From Bradyrhizobium sp. Y36 (GTDB lineage Bacteria > Pseudomonadota > Alphaproteobacteria > Rhizobiales > Xanthobacteraceae): a stretch of DNA of 64,000 nt. A program made the translations under genes and the position numbers. The DNA lies in contig NZ_NWTI01000013.1 in NCBI RefSeq assembly GCF_002531575.1, positions 124,001-188,000 of the forward strand, read 5' to 3'. The notes under the pieces are model-generated. The model saw nothing but the letters and a program-made list of their open reading frames with translations. It searched no databases and was not told the DNA's origin. Below are positions 34,005 to 41,775 of the stretch, piece by piece. Within the stretch, counting starts at the first letter, position 1. Every line of letters starts with the position of its first letter.

Positions 34005-34849
34005 GCAGCATCACGACGCGCGACGCACCGCGCGGCTTCTCGATGCAGGAGTACCTGACCTGCCTCACGGGCATCGTCTGGCGCGAGGGACTGCGCTTCC
34101 TGCATCAGCGCGAGCGGTTCGTCTCGGCGCTGGTGCGGCCGCTGGTCTGGCTGTTCATCTTCGCCGCCGGCTTCCGCCAGGTGCTCGGCATCTCGATCAT
34201 CCCGCCCTACGAGACCTACATTCTCTACGAGGTCTATATCGCGCCCGGGCTGATGGCGATGATCCAGCTGTTCAACGGCATGCAATCGTCGCTCTCGATG
34301 GTCTATGACCGCGAGATGGGCAACATGCGCACGCTGCTGGTGAGCCCGCTGCCGCGCGGGTTCCTGCTGTTCTGCAAGCTGCTGGCGGGCACCGCGGTAT
34401 CGCTGCTCCAGGTCTATGCGTTCCTCCTGATCGCCTGGTTCTGGGACATCACCCCGCCGTCATCGGGCTATCTCACCGTGCTGCCGGCCTTGATCCTCTC
34501 CGGGCTGATGCTGGGCTCGCTCGGCATGCTGATCTCCTCCGGCATCAAGCAGCTGGAAAACTTCGCCGGCGTGATGAATTTCGTCATCTTCCCGATGTTC
34601 TTCGCCTCCTCCGCGCTCTATCCGCTCTGGCGGGTGCAGGAGGGCAGCCCTTATCTGTATTATCTCTGCGAGGCCAATCCGTTCACCCATGCGGTCGAGC
34701 TGATCCGTTTTGCACTCTACGGGCAAATCAACTGGATCTCGCTCGCGGTGGTCGCGGCGTGCACAATCGTCTTCATGATCGGCGCGATTTGGGCCTATGA
34801 TCCCTCGCGTGGGCTGGCGCGACGGGGGCCTGCAGGAGGCGAGGGATGA
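34001..34849 (+). CDS. ABC-2 type permease of the PQQ-linked system (PedC/LutF-like)
   Basis: 282 residues with six hydrophobic helices. FVSALVRPLVWLFIFAAGFRQVLG and YEVYIAPGLMAMIQLFNGMQSSLSMVYDREMGNMRTLLVSPLPRGFLLFCKLLAG are the ABC-2 signature regions. Together with the ATPase it forms a transporter of a class that usually exports or inserts molecules, yet genetic work on the homologous lut genes in Methylorubrum links them to lanthanide entry to the cytoplasm. Direction cannot be read from sequence. Confidence 0.9.
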   Translation: MSSITTRDAPRGFSMQEYLTCLTGIVWREGLRFLHQRERFVSALVRPLVWLFIFAAGFRQVLGISIIPPYETYILYEVYIAPGLMAMIQLFNGMQSSLSMVYDREMGNMRTLLVSPLPRGFLLFCKLLAGTAVSLLQVYAFLLIAWFWDITPPSSGYLTVLPALILSGLMLGSLGMLISSGIKQLENFAGVMNFVIFPMFFASSALYPLWRVQEGSPYLYYLCEANPFTHAVELIRFALYGQINWISLAVVAACTIVFMIGAIWAYDPSRGLARRGPAGGEG

Positions 34850-35454
34850 AGATTCTGGCGATGGCTGTACTGGTGCTCGCGCTGTCGGGCACGGCCGCCC
34901 GCGCGGCCGATCCGCGCTATCCCAACTGGCCCTGCACGCAAGCCAAGGTGCCGGAGATCTCGCTCGCCGCGGTGTGGGCTGGTCCAGCCCTCGACGACGC
35001 CGAGACCAAATGGAAGAACGACACGAAGGTCACCGCGCTGGTCGCAAAATTGTCGGCGCGCAAGACGTCGATGGACGAGGCCGAGAAGTCGGTGAAGGAC
35101 TTCCTGGCCGCCTCTTCCACCGACAAGTCCACGAATGCGAAGCTGCTGTTCGCCGGGCTGTTCGATACGCTCAATGCCCAGCGCTCCCAGGTGATGGCCG
35201 GGCTCGAGCGCGTCAGCCGCAAGCAGCGCGAGGCCGCCGACAAGATCCGCGAGGAGACAATTCAGCTCCAGGCGCTGCAGGGCGCCACGCCCCGCGACGA
35301 GGCCAAGGTCGAGGCGCTCGGCAACGAGCTGATCTGGAAGACCCGCATTTTCGAGGACCGCAATAAAGTGGTGCGGTTCGTCTGCGAGGTTCCCACCACG
35401 ATCGACCAGCGCCTGTTCGCGCTCGGCCGCGTGATCCAGCAGGAGATGGAATAG
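34846..35454 (+). CDS. Exported protein of the PQQ-linked ABC operon, unknown
   Basis: 202 residues; starts inside the permease stop (ATGA). Signal MKILAMAVLVLALSGTAARA, then DPRYPNWPCTQAKVPEISLAAVWAGPALDD. The middle is helical and probably coiled-coil (QREAADKIREETIQLQALQGATPRDEAKVEAL), and a second Cys lies in RFVCEVPTTIDQR, so one disulfide could join the two ends. No family name is certain; position last in the operon matches that of small exported proteins in lut-type loci. Confidence 0.75.
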   Translation: MKILAMAVLVLALSGTAARAADPRYPNWPCTQAKVPEISLAAVWAGPALDDAETKWKNDTKVTALVAKLSARKTSMDEAEKSVKDFLAASSTDKSTNAKLLFAGLFDTLNAQRSQVMAGLERVSRKQREAADKIREETIQLQALQGATPRDEAKVEALGNELIWKTRIFEDRNKVVRFVCEVPTTIDQRLFALGRVIQQEME

Positions 35455-35584
35455 CGTCCGCCGCGCCGACGGCTCCCGCCAGGTTCCCGGACCGGCCCGG
35501 TTAACCTTTGCCACGCTATCTGCCGGAACCAAATCGATCTAGGATTGCTTGTCGACGTGAACTCCAAGACGTCGGGAGGCCTCG

Positions 35585-35884
35585 ATGGGAACCACGAGAT
35601 TGATCTTTGCGGGCGCTGCAGCCCTCGGCTTGCTCGCAACCAGCGCTTTTGCTGACGACCTGACTGGCTTGGTCATGCGGATCGACCGGCTCAACGGCAC
35701 CATCTCGATACAGCAGACGCAGAAGGGCACGGTCGGCGGCAGTGCCGGTGGCGCCGGCGCCCTCCAGGAGTACAAGACCAAGGACGCCGCGATGCTGGAC
35801 GCCGTGCATGCCGGCGACAGGGTGAACTATTCTGCGACCGACAACAACGGCACGGGCACGCTGACGAAGTTGCAGAAGCAATAG
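35585..35884 (+). CDS. Small periplasmic protein, OB-fold-like, unknown
   Basis: 99 residues with GGGAGGCC before ATG 35585 and signal MGTTRLIFAGAAALGLLATSAFA. DLTGLVMRIDRLNGTISIQQTQ and LQEYKTKDAAMLDAVHAGDRVNYSATDNNGTGTLTKLQKQ look like a small beta-barrel of the kind seen in CusF-like proteins, but no Met/His copper site is visible. Separated from the ABC operon by 130 bases. Confidence 0.65.
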   Translation: MGTTRLIFAGAAALGLLATSAFADDLTGLVMRIDRLNGTISIQQTQKGTVGGSAGGAGALQEYKTKDAAMLDAVHAGDRVNYSATDNNGTGTLTKLQKQ

Positions 35885-35918
35885 GGCGCTTGCTTCGCCT
35901 CTCTCCGTTCGCACCGCC

Positions 35919-36004
35919 GTCATGGCCGGGCTTGTCCCGGCCATCCACGCTTGGCAACGCAGCGTGAAGAACGTGGATGCCCGGGACAAGCCCGGGGATG
36001 ACGA
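35919..36004. repeat. Palindromic repeat with CCGGGCTTGTCCCGG core, copy 1
   Basis: Left arm GTCATGGCCGGGCTTGTCCC and GGCCATCCACG; right arm CGTGGATGCCCGGGACAAGC and GGATGAC. The whole 86 bases fold into one long hairpin between two convergent genes. A collapsed copy lies at 43241-43281. Confidence 0.85.
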
Positions 36005-36007
36005 CGT

Positions 36008-36565
36008 CTACTGCTCCGGCCTCGCCTCCGGCTGCAGCTCTTCCGTCGGCAGCTTGGCGCGCTCCCAGCCGTCGGTGCCGTCGGGGTACCAGGCGATGTT
36101 GGAATAGCCATAGGCCAGCGCGCGCTTGGCGGCGTTCCAGGACATCCAGCAATCGGCGAGGCAATAGATCACCAGCAGCGCGGCCTTGTCGCCGCCCGAG
36201 ACACGGGCGAGCCCGCGCTGGAAATAATCCTCCATGGCCGGCGACAGAATGGCGTAGCCGGTATCCGGCAGCCAGATGCTGCCCGGGATGTTCCTGCGCG
36301 GCGCATCGCGCCACACCGTGCCTGCGGGCAGGTTCTTCGGCTTCGGCGGGCGCGGCAGCACGTCGACGAAGGCGCCGCTCTTGGCGCGCCAGATCGCTTC
36401 GGCTTCCGCGGTGGAGAGCACGCGTGCGCCGGCGAGCGTTGCCGGCACCGGCGCGCGGTAATTGTCGGCGCGATAACCCTCGGGCTCGAACGGCTCCTGC
36501 TGCTGCGCGAAAGCCGGCACCGCGAACGCGGCAGCGACGAGCGCAGCGGCAAGGCGCCGCCTCAT
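36008..36565 (-). CDS. PQQ-dependent catabolism-associated Cys-Trp motif protein (rhodanese-like)
   Basis: 185 residues from ATG 36565, which overlaps the stop of the binding-protein gene (ATGA). Signal MRRRLAAALVAAAFAVPAFA. The body resembles a rhodanese fold: FVDVLPRPPKPKNLPAGTVW, IPGSIWLPDTGYAILSPAMEDYFQRGLARVSGGDKAALLVIYCLADCWMSWNAAKRALAYGYSNIAWYPDGTDGWE. The family is named for a CXXCW motif, but here three residues separate the two Cys (Cys-Leu-Ala-Asp-Cys-Trp). Periplasmic sulfur- or electron-relay role inferred from its partners. Confidence 0.88.
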   Translation of the reverse strand: MRRRLAAALVAAAFAVPAFAQQQEPFEPEGYRADNYRAPVPATLAGARVLSTAEAEAIWRAKSGAFVDVLPRPPKPKNLPAGTVWRDAPRRNIPGSIWLPDTGYAILSPAMEDYFQRGLARVSGGDKAALLVIYCLADCWMSWNAAKRALAYGYSNIAWYPDGTDGWERAKLPTEELQPEARPEQ

Positions 36566-37443
36566 TGCGACTTCTTGGCCGTCTCCGCGCCGAGCGGCTT
36601 GTCGCTCTCGTCGAGCAGCGGAACGCCGAAGTCGAGCAGGATCTTGTTGATCTCGCCCTGGTTCTCCTGGATCAGCTTGTTGAGCTGCCGCTTCCAGTTC
36701 TGGTCGGCGGGGCGTACGCCCATGCCGATGCGATAGACCAGCTTCGGCCCTGAGGTTTCCTTCACCAGCGGCGTGACGTGCAGCGAGCCGGCTTTCTTGG
36801 CATAGAACCCGGCCATCGGCCCCCACAGCACGCCGGCGTCGATCTTTCCGGCTGTGAGATCGTCGATCATGGCCTGCGCCGAATTGTCGTAGCGGGTATC
36901 GATCATGAGCGGATAGGGTTTTGCGTTGCCCATCAGGCCGGCCAACGCCATGTTGGTCGCCGGCGGCGTGCCGGCGACGATGCCCACATGCTTGTCCTTC
37001 AACTTCGGATCTTCGAGCGTGTCGACCTCTTCGAGCCCGCTGCCGGCTTTCGCCACCAGCGCATAGCTCGTGCGGTAATAAGGATTGGTGCCCTGCACGA
37101 GATCGTCGCCTTGCGGGAAACCCATGATGACGTCGCAGCGATGCGCCCCGAGCGTCATGCGCACGAAGCCGGTGGCCTGCGGGAAGAAGACGTAGTCGAG
37201 CTTCTTCTTGAGCTTTTCGGCAAAGAACTCGGCGAGCTTGTTCTCGAATCCCTCGCCCTTCTCGTTCGAGAACGGCAGATTGCGCGGATCGGCGCAGACA
37301 CGCAGCACGTTCGGGTCGACCAGCTCGAACGAAAGGTCGCCGCTGTCATTGGTCTGCGCGATGGCGACGTCGCCGAGCGCACAGGACGCAACCAGGACCC
37401 ACAGGGAAAACAACCAGCGACGATGTCGTCCGGCCTCCATCAT
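36562..37443 (-). CDS. Quinoprotein dehydrogenase-associated periplasmic binding protein (MoxJ-like)
   Basis: 293 residues from ATG 37443, with GAGGAGGAAG upstream; an ATG at 37488 lacks support. Signal MMEAGRHRRWLFSLWVLVASCALGDVAIA. Typical solute-binding family 3 text: LRVCADPRNLPFSNEKGEGFENKLAEFFAEKLKKKLDYVFFPQATGFVRMTLGAHRCDVIMGFPQG, and LWGPMAGFYAKKAGSLHVTPLV. MoxJ-type proteins are needed for maturation or function of PQQ methanol dehydrogenases rather than classic transport. Operon with the Cys-Trp motif protein. Confidence 0.92.
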   Translation of the reverse strand: MMEAGRHRRWLFSLWVLVASCALGDVAIAQTNDSGDLSFELVDPNVLRVCADPRNLPFSNEKGEGFENKLAEFFAEKLKKKLDYVFFPQATGFVRMTLGAHRCDVIMGFPQGDDLVQGTNPYYRTSYALVAKAGSGLEEVDTLEDPKLKDKHVGIVAGTPPATNMALAGLMGNAKPYPLMIDTRYDNSAQAMIDDLTAGKIDAGVLWGPMAGFYAKKAGSLHVTPLVKETSGPKLVYRIGMGVRPADQNWKRQLNKLIQENQGEINKILLDFGVPLLDESDKPLGAETAKKSQ

Positions 37444-37599
37444 CGCGCTTCCTCCTCGTTTTGTTTGAATGCTATTCATGCAACGCATGACGCGCCATGT
37501 CTTGCATGTCTGGTCTTGCAGGCATTGTCTTGCCCGACTTTGGCAGGCTTCGCTTTGTTGCAGTGCAATGCAGGCAATCCTTTGAACTGAGGCGGAAAA

Positions 37600-38526
37600 G
37601 TGTCTCGCATCGCTCGAATGATCGCAGCCTTGTCCCTGCTGGGGACCGCAACGCTAGCACGGGCCGGGGCGGCCGAATTGCCTGTGAGCGAAGTCGCACC
37701 GGGTATCTTCGTGCACTCCGGGACCATTGCGCTGATGACCCGCGAGAATGAGGGCGACATTGCCAATGTCGGCTTCATCGTCGGCAATGAGGCCGTGGCC
37801 GTCATCGACACCGGCGGCAGCTTGCGCGAGGGCGAGGCCCTGCTGGCGGCCGTGCGGGCCCACACCACGAAGCCGATCCGCTATGTCATCAACACCCACG
37901 GCCACCCCGACCATGTCTTCGGCAATGCGGCCTTTGCCGCCACAGACACCACCTTCGTCGGCCACGGCAAGCTGCCGCAGGCACTCGCGACGCGCGGCCC
38001 CTACTATCTCGACAATTTCCGCCGCATCATGGGCAGCGCGTTGATCGATCCCGTGAAGATCATTCCGCCGACCCTCCTGGTGTCGGACACGATGACGCTC
38101 GATCTCGGGTCCCGTCGCCTCGTCCTGCGGGCGTGGCGGACCGGGCATAGCGACAACGATCTCACCGTGTACGACGAGACGACGAAGACGCTGTTCGCCG
38201 GCGACCTCGTCTTTCTCCGCCACATTCCGGTCATGGATGGCAGCATCCGCGGCTGGCTCGACACGTTGAAGGAACTGCAGACCATCCCGGCGCAACGCGT
38301 CGTGCCCGGTCACGGGTCCGTGAGCGACTGGCCGGCCGCGCTGACCGACGAGCGGCGTTACCTGTCAACGCTGCTGTCCGACGTGCGCGCCCTGAACAAG
38401 AGCGGCGAGCCGCTCCGGGCCGCCGCCGACAAGGCGGCCGCCGAGGAAAAGCCCCGCTGGGAGCTGTTCGGCGATTACAACGCCCGGAACGCAACTGCAG
38501 CATTCTCGGAAATTGAATGGGAGTAG
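37600..38526 (+). CDS. Quinoprotein relay system zinc metallohydrolase (SoxH-like, MBL fold)
   Basis: 308 residues from GTG 37600, signal MSRIARMIAALSLLGTATLARAGA. The metallo-beta-lactamase metal ligands are in INTHGHPDHVFGN, TGHSDNDLTVY (motif 3 region), TLFAGDLVF and RVVPGHGSVSDW. This fits the quinoprotein relay system zinc metallohydrolase families, close to SoxH. It is divergent from the MoxJ-like gene and 58 bases upstream of the SoxYZ-like gene. Periplasmic hydrolase of unknown substrate, perhaps releasing the carrier-bound product. Confidence 0.9.
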   Translation: MSRIARMIAALSLLGTATLARAGAAELPVSEVAPGIFVHSGTIALMTRENEGDIANVGFIVGNEAVAVIDTGGSLREGEALLAAVRAHTTKPIRYVINTHGHPDHVFGNAAFAATDTTFVGHGKLPQALATRGPYYLDNFRRIMGSALIDPVKIIPPTLLVSDTMTLDLGSRRLVLRAWRTGHSDNDLTVYDETTKTLFAGDLVFLRHIPVMDGSIRGWLDTLKELQTIPAQRVVPGHGSVSDWPAALTDERRYLSTLLSDVRALNKSGEPLRAAADKAAAEEKPRWELFGDYNARNATAAFSEIEWE

Positions 38527-38584
38527 CAGGCGCGCTACGATAGGTGCGCTGAGATCAGCTTCGCTGACTCGGAGGACCGTGACC

Positions 38585-39403
38585 ATGACCCGATGGACAA
38601 GCCGCCTGCCCTTGATCGCCGCGCTGCTCGGCTTCGCCTACGCCGTGCCGGTGCAGGCCGAAGAGGCCTACGATCCCTGGCCGGGCCTGGTGCAGGACAT
38701 CTTCAACAATCGTCCGATGAATGATGGCGGCACCGTCATCGGCATCGAGATGCCGTATCGCGCCGAGGACGCGGCGATCGTGCCGGTGACCCTGCGCAGC
38801 AAGCTATCACCCGCAGACAGCCGCCGGATCCGTTCGATCACGCTTGTGATCGACCGCAACCCGGCGCCGATGGCGGCGAAGTTCGAGCTCGGCCCCGACG
38901 CCAATGTCACCGAGATCTCGACGCGCGTGCGCGTCAACAATTACACCGACGTGCATGCGGTGGCCGAGCTCAGCGACGGTCAGCTGTATGTCTCGAAAGT
39001 CTATGTGAAGGCCTCGGGCGGCTGCTCCGCGCCGGCAGGCAAGAACGCCGAGGAGGCCAACAACCGCCTCGGCCAGATGCGCTACCGGCAGTTCGCGCGC
39101 GAGGAAGCGCCCGCGAGTCGCATCCGCGAAGCGCAGATCATGATCGGCCATCCCAACAATTCCGGCCTGCAGATGGACCAGGTCACGCAGCTCTACATTC
39201 CCGCCTTCTTCGTCAACCAGCTGAAGCTCACCCAGGACGACAGCCCCGTGCTGTCGATGGAAGGCGGCATCTCGATCTCGGAAGATCCCAATCTGCGCTT
39301 CACCTACGTGTCCAACGGCGCCAAGCGTTTCCGCGCGGAAGCCAAGGACACGGAGGGACACGTGTTCCGCAACGAATGGGACGTGGAGAAGCCGGGGACG
39401 TGA
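38585..39403 (+). CDS. Quinoprotein dehydrogenase-associated SoxYZ-like fused carrier
   Basis: 272 residues from ATG 38585 with GGAGG 9 bases before. Signal MTRWTSRLPLIAALLGFAYAVPVQA. A SoxY-like domain (about 30-160) carries a Cys in KASGGCSAPAGKNAEEANNR, analogous to the swinging-arm Cys of SoxY; a SoxZ-like domain (about 175-270) has IMIGHPNNSGLQMDQVTQLYIPAFFVNQLKLTQDDSPVLSMEGGISISEDPNLRFTY. In sulfur oxidisers SoxY and SoxZ are separate and carry sulfur intermediates; here the fusion sits among quinoprotein genes. Role unproven. Confidence 0.92.
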   Translation: MTRWTSRLPLIAALLGFAYAVPVQAEEAYDPWPGLVQDIFNNRPMNDGGTVIGIEMPYRAEDAAIVPVTLRSKLSPADSRRIRSITLVIDRNPAPMAAKFELGPDANVTEISTRVRVNNYTDVHAVAELSDGQLYVSKVYVKASGGCSAPAGKNAEEANNRLGQMRYRQFAREEAPASRIREAQIMIGHPNNSGLQMDQVTQLYIPAFFVNQLKLTQDDSPVLSMEGGISISEDPNLRFTYVSNGAKRFRAEAKDTEGHVFRNEWDVEKPGT

Positions 39404-39413
39404 GAGGCGGATC

Positions 39414-39573
39414 ACCCTCCCCTGGAGGGGGAGGGTCGGCTCACATTGAGCGCAGCGATATGTGAGACGGGGTGGGGTGACGGTCTCTCCACATCCGACA
39501 CTGCCCGAGTGGAGAAATCACCCCACCCCGCTCGCGCTGCGCGCGATCGACCCTCCCCCTCCAGGGGAGGGTA
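39414..39573. repeat. 160-base palindromic dispersed repeat, copy 2
   Basis: Starts ACCCTCCCCTGGAGGGGGAG 11 bases after the SoxYZ-like stop and ends with the complement before the next gene. Same architecture as 30238-30402 (GGGGTGGGGTGA arm, CGCGCGATCGACC arm), so the pair belongs to one family. Confidence 0.88.
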
Positions 39574-39590
39574 AGACATCGCCGCTACAG

Positions 39591-39950
39591 CTAAAAACAC
39601 CTCACTTCAGCTTCCGCCTGCGCGCGCCTGAGATCGTTCACCGCCGTGTTCGCCTGCTCGGAAGTACGGAACTGGACGCCGAGATTGCCGCGGACCTGGG
39701 ACATGCTGAGCGCGGTCTCCGCGGTCACATAGCGCTCATAGGGGACGATCGAGGCCACCACGTCGATCGAGCAGGAGCATTGCTCGATCGACTGCCGGCT
39801 TTCGCCATTGGCCTTCATACAGCCGTAGACGTACTCAGCGCGGGCGGTCGTCGGATAGTCATTGGCCTCCTCGGCCCGCGCCACGCACGCGGTCGCCGCC
39901 AGCACCGTCAATGCGGCGACAATCGGTCGTAGCTGTCCGGCCAGTTTCAT
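39591..39950 (-). CDS. Small exported Cys-containing protein, unknown
   Basis: 119 residues from ATG 39950, with GGGAGG 6 bases upstream; ATG 39956 is too close to that site. Signal MKLAGQLRPIVAALTVLAATACVARA. The mature part has VYGCMKANGESRQSIEQCSCSIDVVASIVPYERYVTAETALSM and ends RRAQAEAEVRCF: four Cys in a C-x(15)-C-x-C plus terminal Cys arrangement. No family name. Location between quinoprotein relay and ABC genes suggests the periplasm of the same system. Confidence 0.75.
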   Translation of the reverse strand: MKLAGQLRPIVAALTVLAATACVARAEEANDYPTTARAEYVYGCMKANGESRQSIEQCSCSIDVVASIVPYERYVTAETALSMSQVRGNLGVQFRTSEQANTAVNDLRRAQAEAEVRCF

Positions 39951-40037
39951 GCGCATCCTCCCGCGGGTTGCGACCAAAGCTATGCTATGCGTATTGTCCT
40001 GAAAAGCATTCTGTCAGAGGAAACGGCTCACAAGGTG

Positions 40038-41036
40038 ATGAGAGCACGCGGTGTGATAAGGGCATTTGGTCGAACATTGGTGCTCGCGACGACGCTGGCG
40101 CTGACATTGGCCGCACCCGGCCGCGCCGCGGATACGATCCGTCTGGCGGTGCAGAAGACCGGAACATTCTCCTGGGAGCTGGCCGCGATCCGCGCGAGCG
40201 GGCTCGACAAGGAGGCGGGCCTCACGCTCGAGGTCGCCGAGCTCGCGAGCACCGAGGCCGGCAAGATCGCGATGCGCGCAGGCAGCGCCGACATCATCCT
40301 GTCGGACTGGCTCTGGGTTTCGCGCGAGCGGGCGCTCGGCGCCAAGCTTACCTTCTATCCCTATTCCAGTGCGCTCGGCGCCGTCATGGTGCCGGCCGCC
40401 TCGCCGATCAAGACGCTCGCCGACCTCAAGGGCCGCAAGCTCGCCGTCGCCGGCGGGGCGATCGACAAGAGCTGGCTGCTGCTCCAGGCGCGCATGAAGC
40501 AGGACGGCATCGACCTGAAGTCGGACGCGACCATCGTTTATGGCGCCCCGCCGCTGATCGCCGCCAAGGCGCTCGACGGCGAGATGGAGGCGAGCCTGAA
40601 CTTCTGGAATTTCTGCGCCCAGCTCGAAGCCAAGGGTTTTCGGCGCCTCGCTGGCATCGAGGAGATCCTGCCGAAGCTTGGCGCCAAGGGGGCCGTCTCC
40701 GCGGTCGGTTACGTCTTCGACGAGAGCTGGGCCGCAAGCCACAAGGACGCCGTGGCGCGCTTCATCGCGATGACCCGCAAGGCCAAGCAGCTGCTGGTGA
40801 CTTCGGATGCCGCCTGGGACCAGATCGCACCGCTGACCGGCACGAGCGACGCCACCCTGCTCAAGACCTATCGCGAGCGCTATCGCGACGGCATTCCGCG
40901 CCGGAGCATCACTGAAGAGGAGCAGGACGCGCGCGTGCTCTATCGCGTGCTGGCCGAGATCGGCGGCCGCGACCTCGTCGGGCCCGCCGCCGAGCTCGAC
41001 CCCGGCACGTTCTATCACGCAGTTCCCGGAGACTGA
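40038..41036 (+). CDS. NitT/TauT-type ABC substrate-binding protein
   Basis: 332 residues from ATG 40038; an upstream ATG at 39987 is in frame but has no ribosome site, and GTG 40053 is also possible. Leader VIRAFGRTLVLATTLALTLAAPGRA, then DTIRLAVQKTGTFSWELAAIRASGLDKEAGLTLEVAELASTEAGKIAMRAGSADIILSDWLWVSRERALGA. Followed by permease and ATPase in a compact operon. The family imports nitrate, sulfonates or similar; location in the PQQ island makes a cofactor, metal or organic-anion ligand possible. Confidence 0.88.
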   Translation: MRARGVIRAFGRTLVLATTLALTLAAPGRAADTIRLAVQKTGTFSWELAAIRASGLDKEAGLTLEVAELASTEAGKIAMRAGSADIILSDWLWVSRERALGAKLTFYPYSSALGAVMVPAASPIKTLADLKGRKLAVAGGAIDKSWLLLQARMKQDGIDLKSDATIVYGAPPLIAAKALDGEMEASLNFWNFCAQLEAKGFRRLAGIEEILPKLGAKGAVSAVGYVFDESWAASHKDAVARFIAMTRKAKQLLVTSDAAWDQIAPLTGTSDATLLKTYRERYRDGIPRRSITEEEQDARVLYRVLAEIGGRDLVGPAAELDPGTFYHAVPGD

Positions 41037-41037
41037 G

Positions 41038-41775
41038 GTGCTGCGTCTTCTCTCGTTCGCCCTGTTCCTCGTGATCTGGTGGATTGCCGCGCTGTTCGTC
41101 GGCGGCGCGAAGCTGCCCTCGCCGCCGGCGGTGCTTGAGGTCATGATCGCGGAAGCCTCATCCGGCGCGCTGTTCCTGCATCTCGGCGCGACGTTGGCGC
41201 GCGTGATCCTCGCCTTCGTGCTCGCCATGTCGCTCGGCAGCGCCATCGGCTATTTGATGGGACGGGTCAGGCTCGCCGACAAGCTCGGCGATCCCTGGCT
41301 GATCCTGCTGCTCAATCTGCCGGCGCTGGTCGTGATCGTGCTGGCCTATATCTGGGCCGGCCTGACCGAGGCCGCAGCGATCGCGGCGATCGCCATCAAC
41401 AAGCTGCCGACCGCGGTCGTCACCTTGCGCGAGGGCACCCGCGCGCTCGACCGCTCGCTCGACGAGATGGCGAGCGTGTTCGCGATGCCGCGCTGGCGCG
41501 CGTTCCGCCACGTCGTGCTGCCGCAGCTTGCGCCCTATATCGCGGCCTCCGCTCGCTCCGGACTGTCGCTGGTGTGGAAGATCGTGCTGGTCGCCGAGCT
41601 GCTGGGCCGGCCGAACGGCGTCGGCTTCGAGATCGGCGTCGCCTTCCAGCTGTTCGACACGCCGCGGCTGCTGGCCTATTCGCTGACCTTCGCCGCGGTC
41701 GTGTTCGTGATCGAAACCTTGCTGGTGCAGCCGTTCGAAGCCCGCGCAACACGGTGGCGGCCCCGTGCGGCTTGA
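41038..41775 (+). CDS. NitT/TauT-type ABC permease
   Basis: 245 residues from GTG 41038, one base after the stop of the binding protein. About six helices; the ATPase-contacting EAA loop reads EMASVFAMPRWRAFRHVVLPQLAPYIAASARSGLSLVWKIVLVAELLG. The end overlaps the ATPase start by 11 bases. Confidence 0.92.
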   Translation: MLRLLSFALFLVIWWIAALFVGGAKLPSPPAVLEVMIAEASSGALFLHLGATLARVILAFVLAMSLGSAIGYLMGRVRLADKLGDPWLILLLNLPALVVIVLAYIWAGLTEAAAIAAIAINKLPTAVVTLREGTRALDRSLDEMASVFAMPRWRAFRHVVLPQLAPYIAASARSGLSLVWKIVLVAELLGRPNGVGFEIGVAFQLFDTPRLLAYSLTFAAVVFVIETLLVQPFEARATRWRPRAA

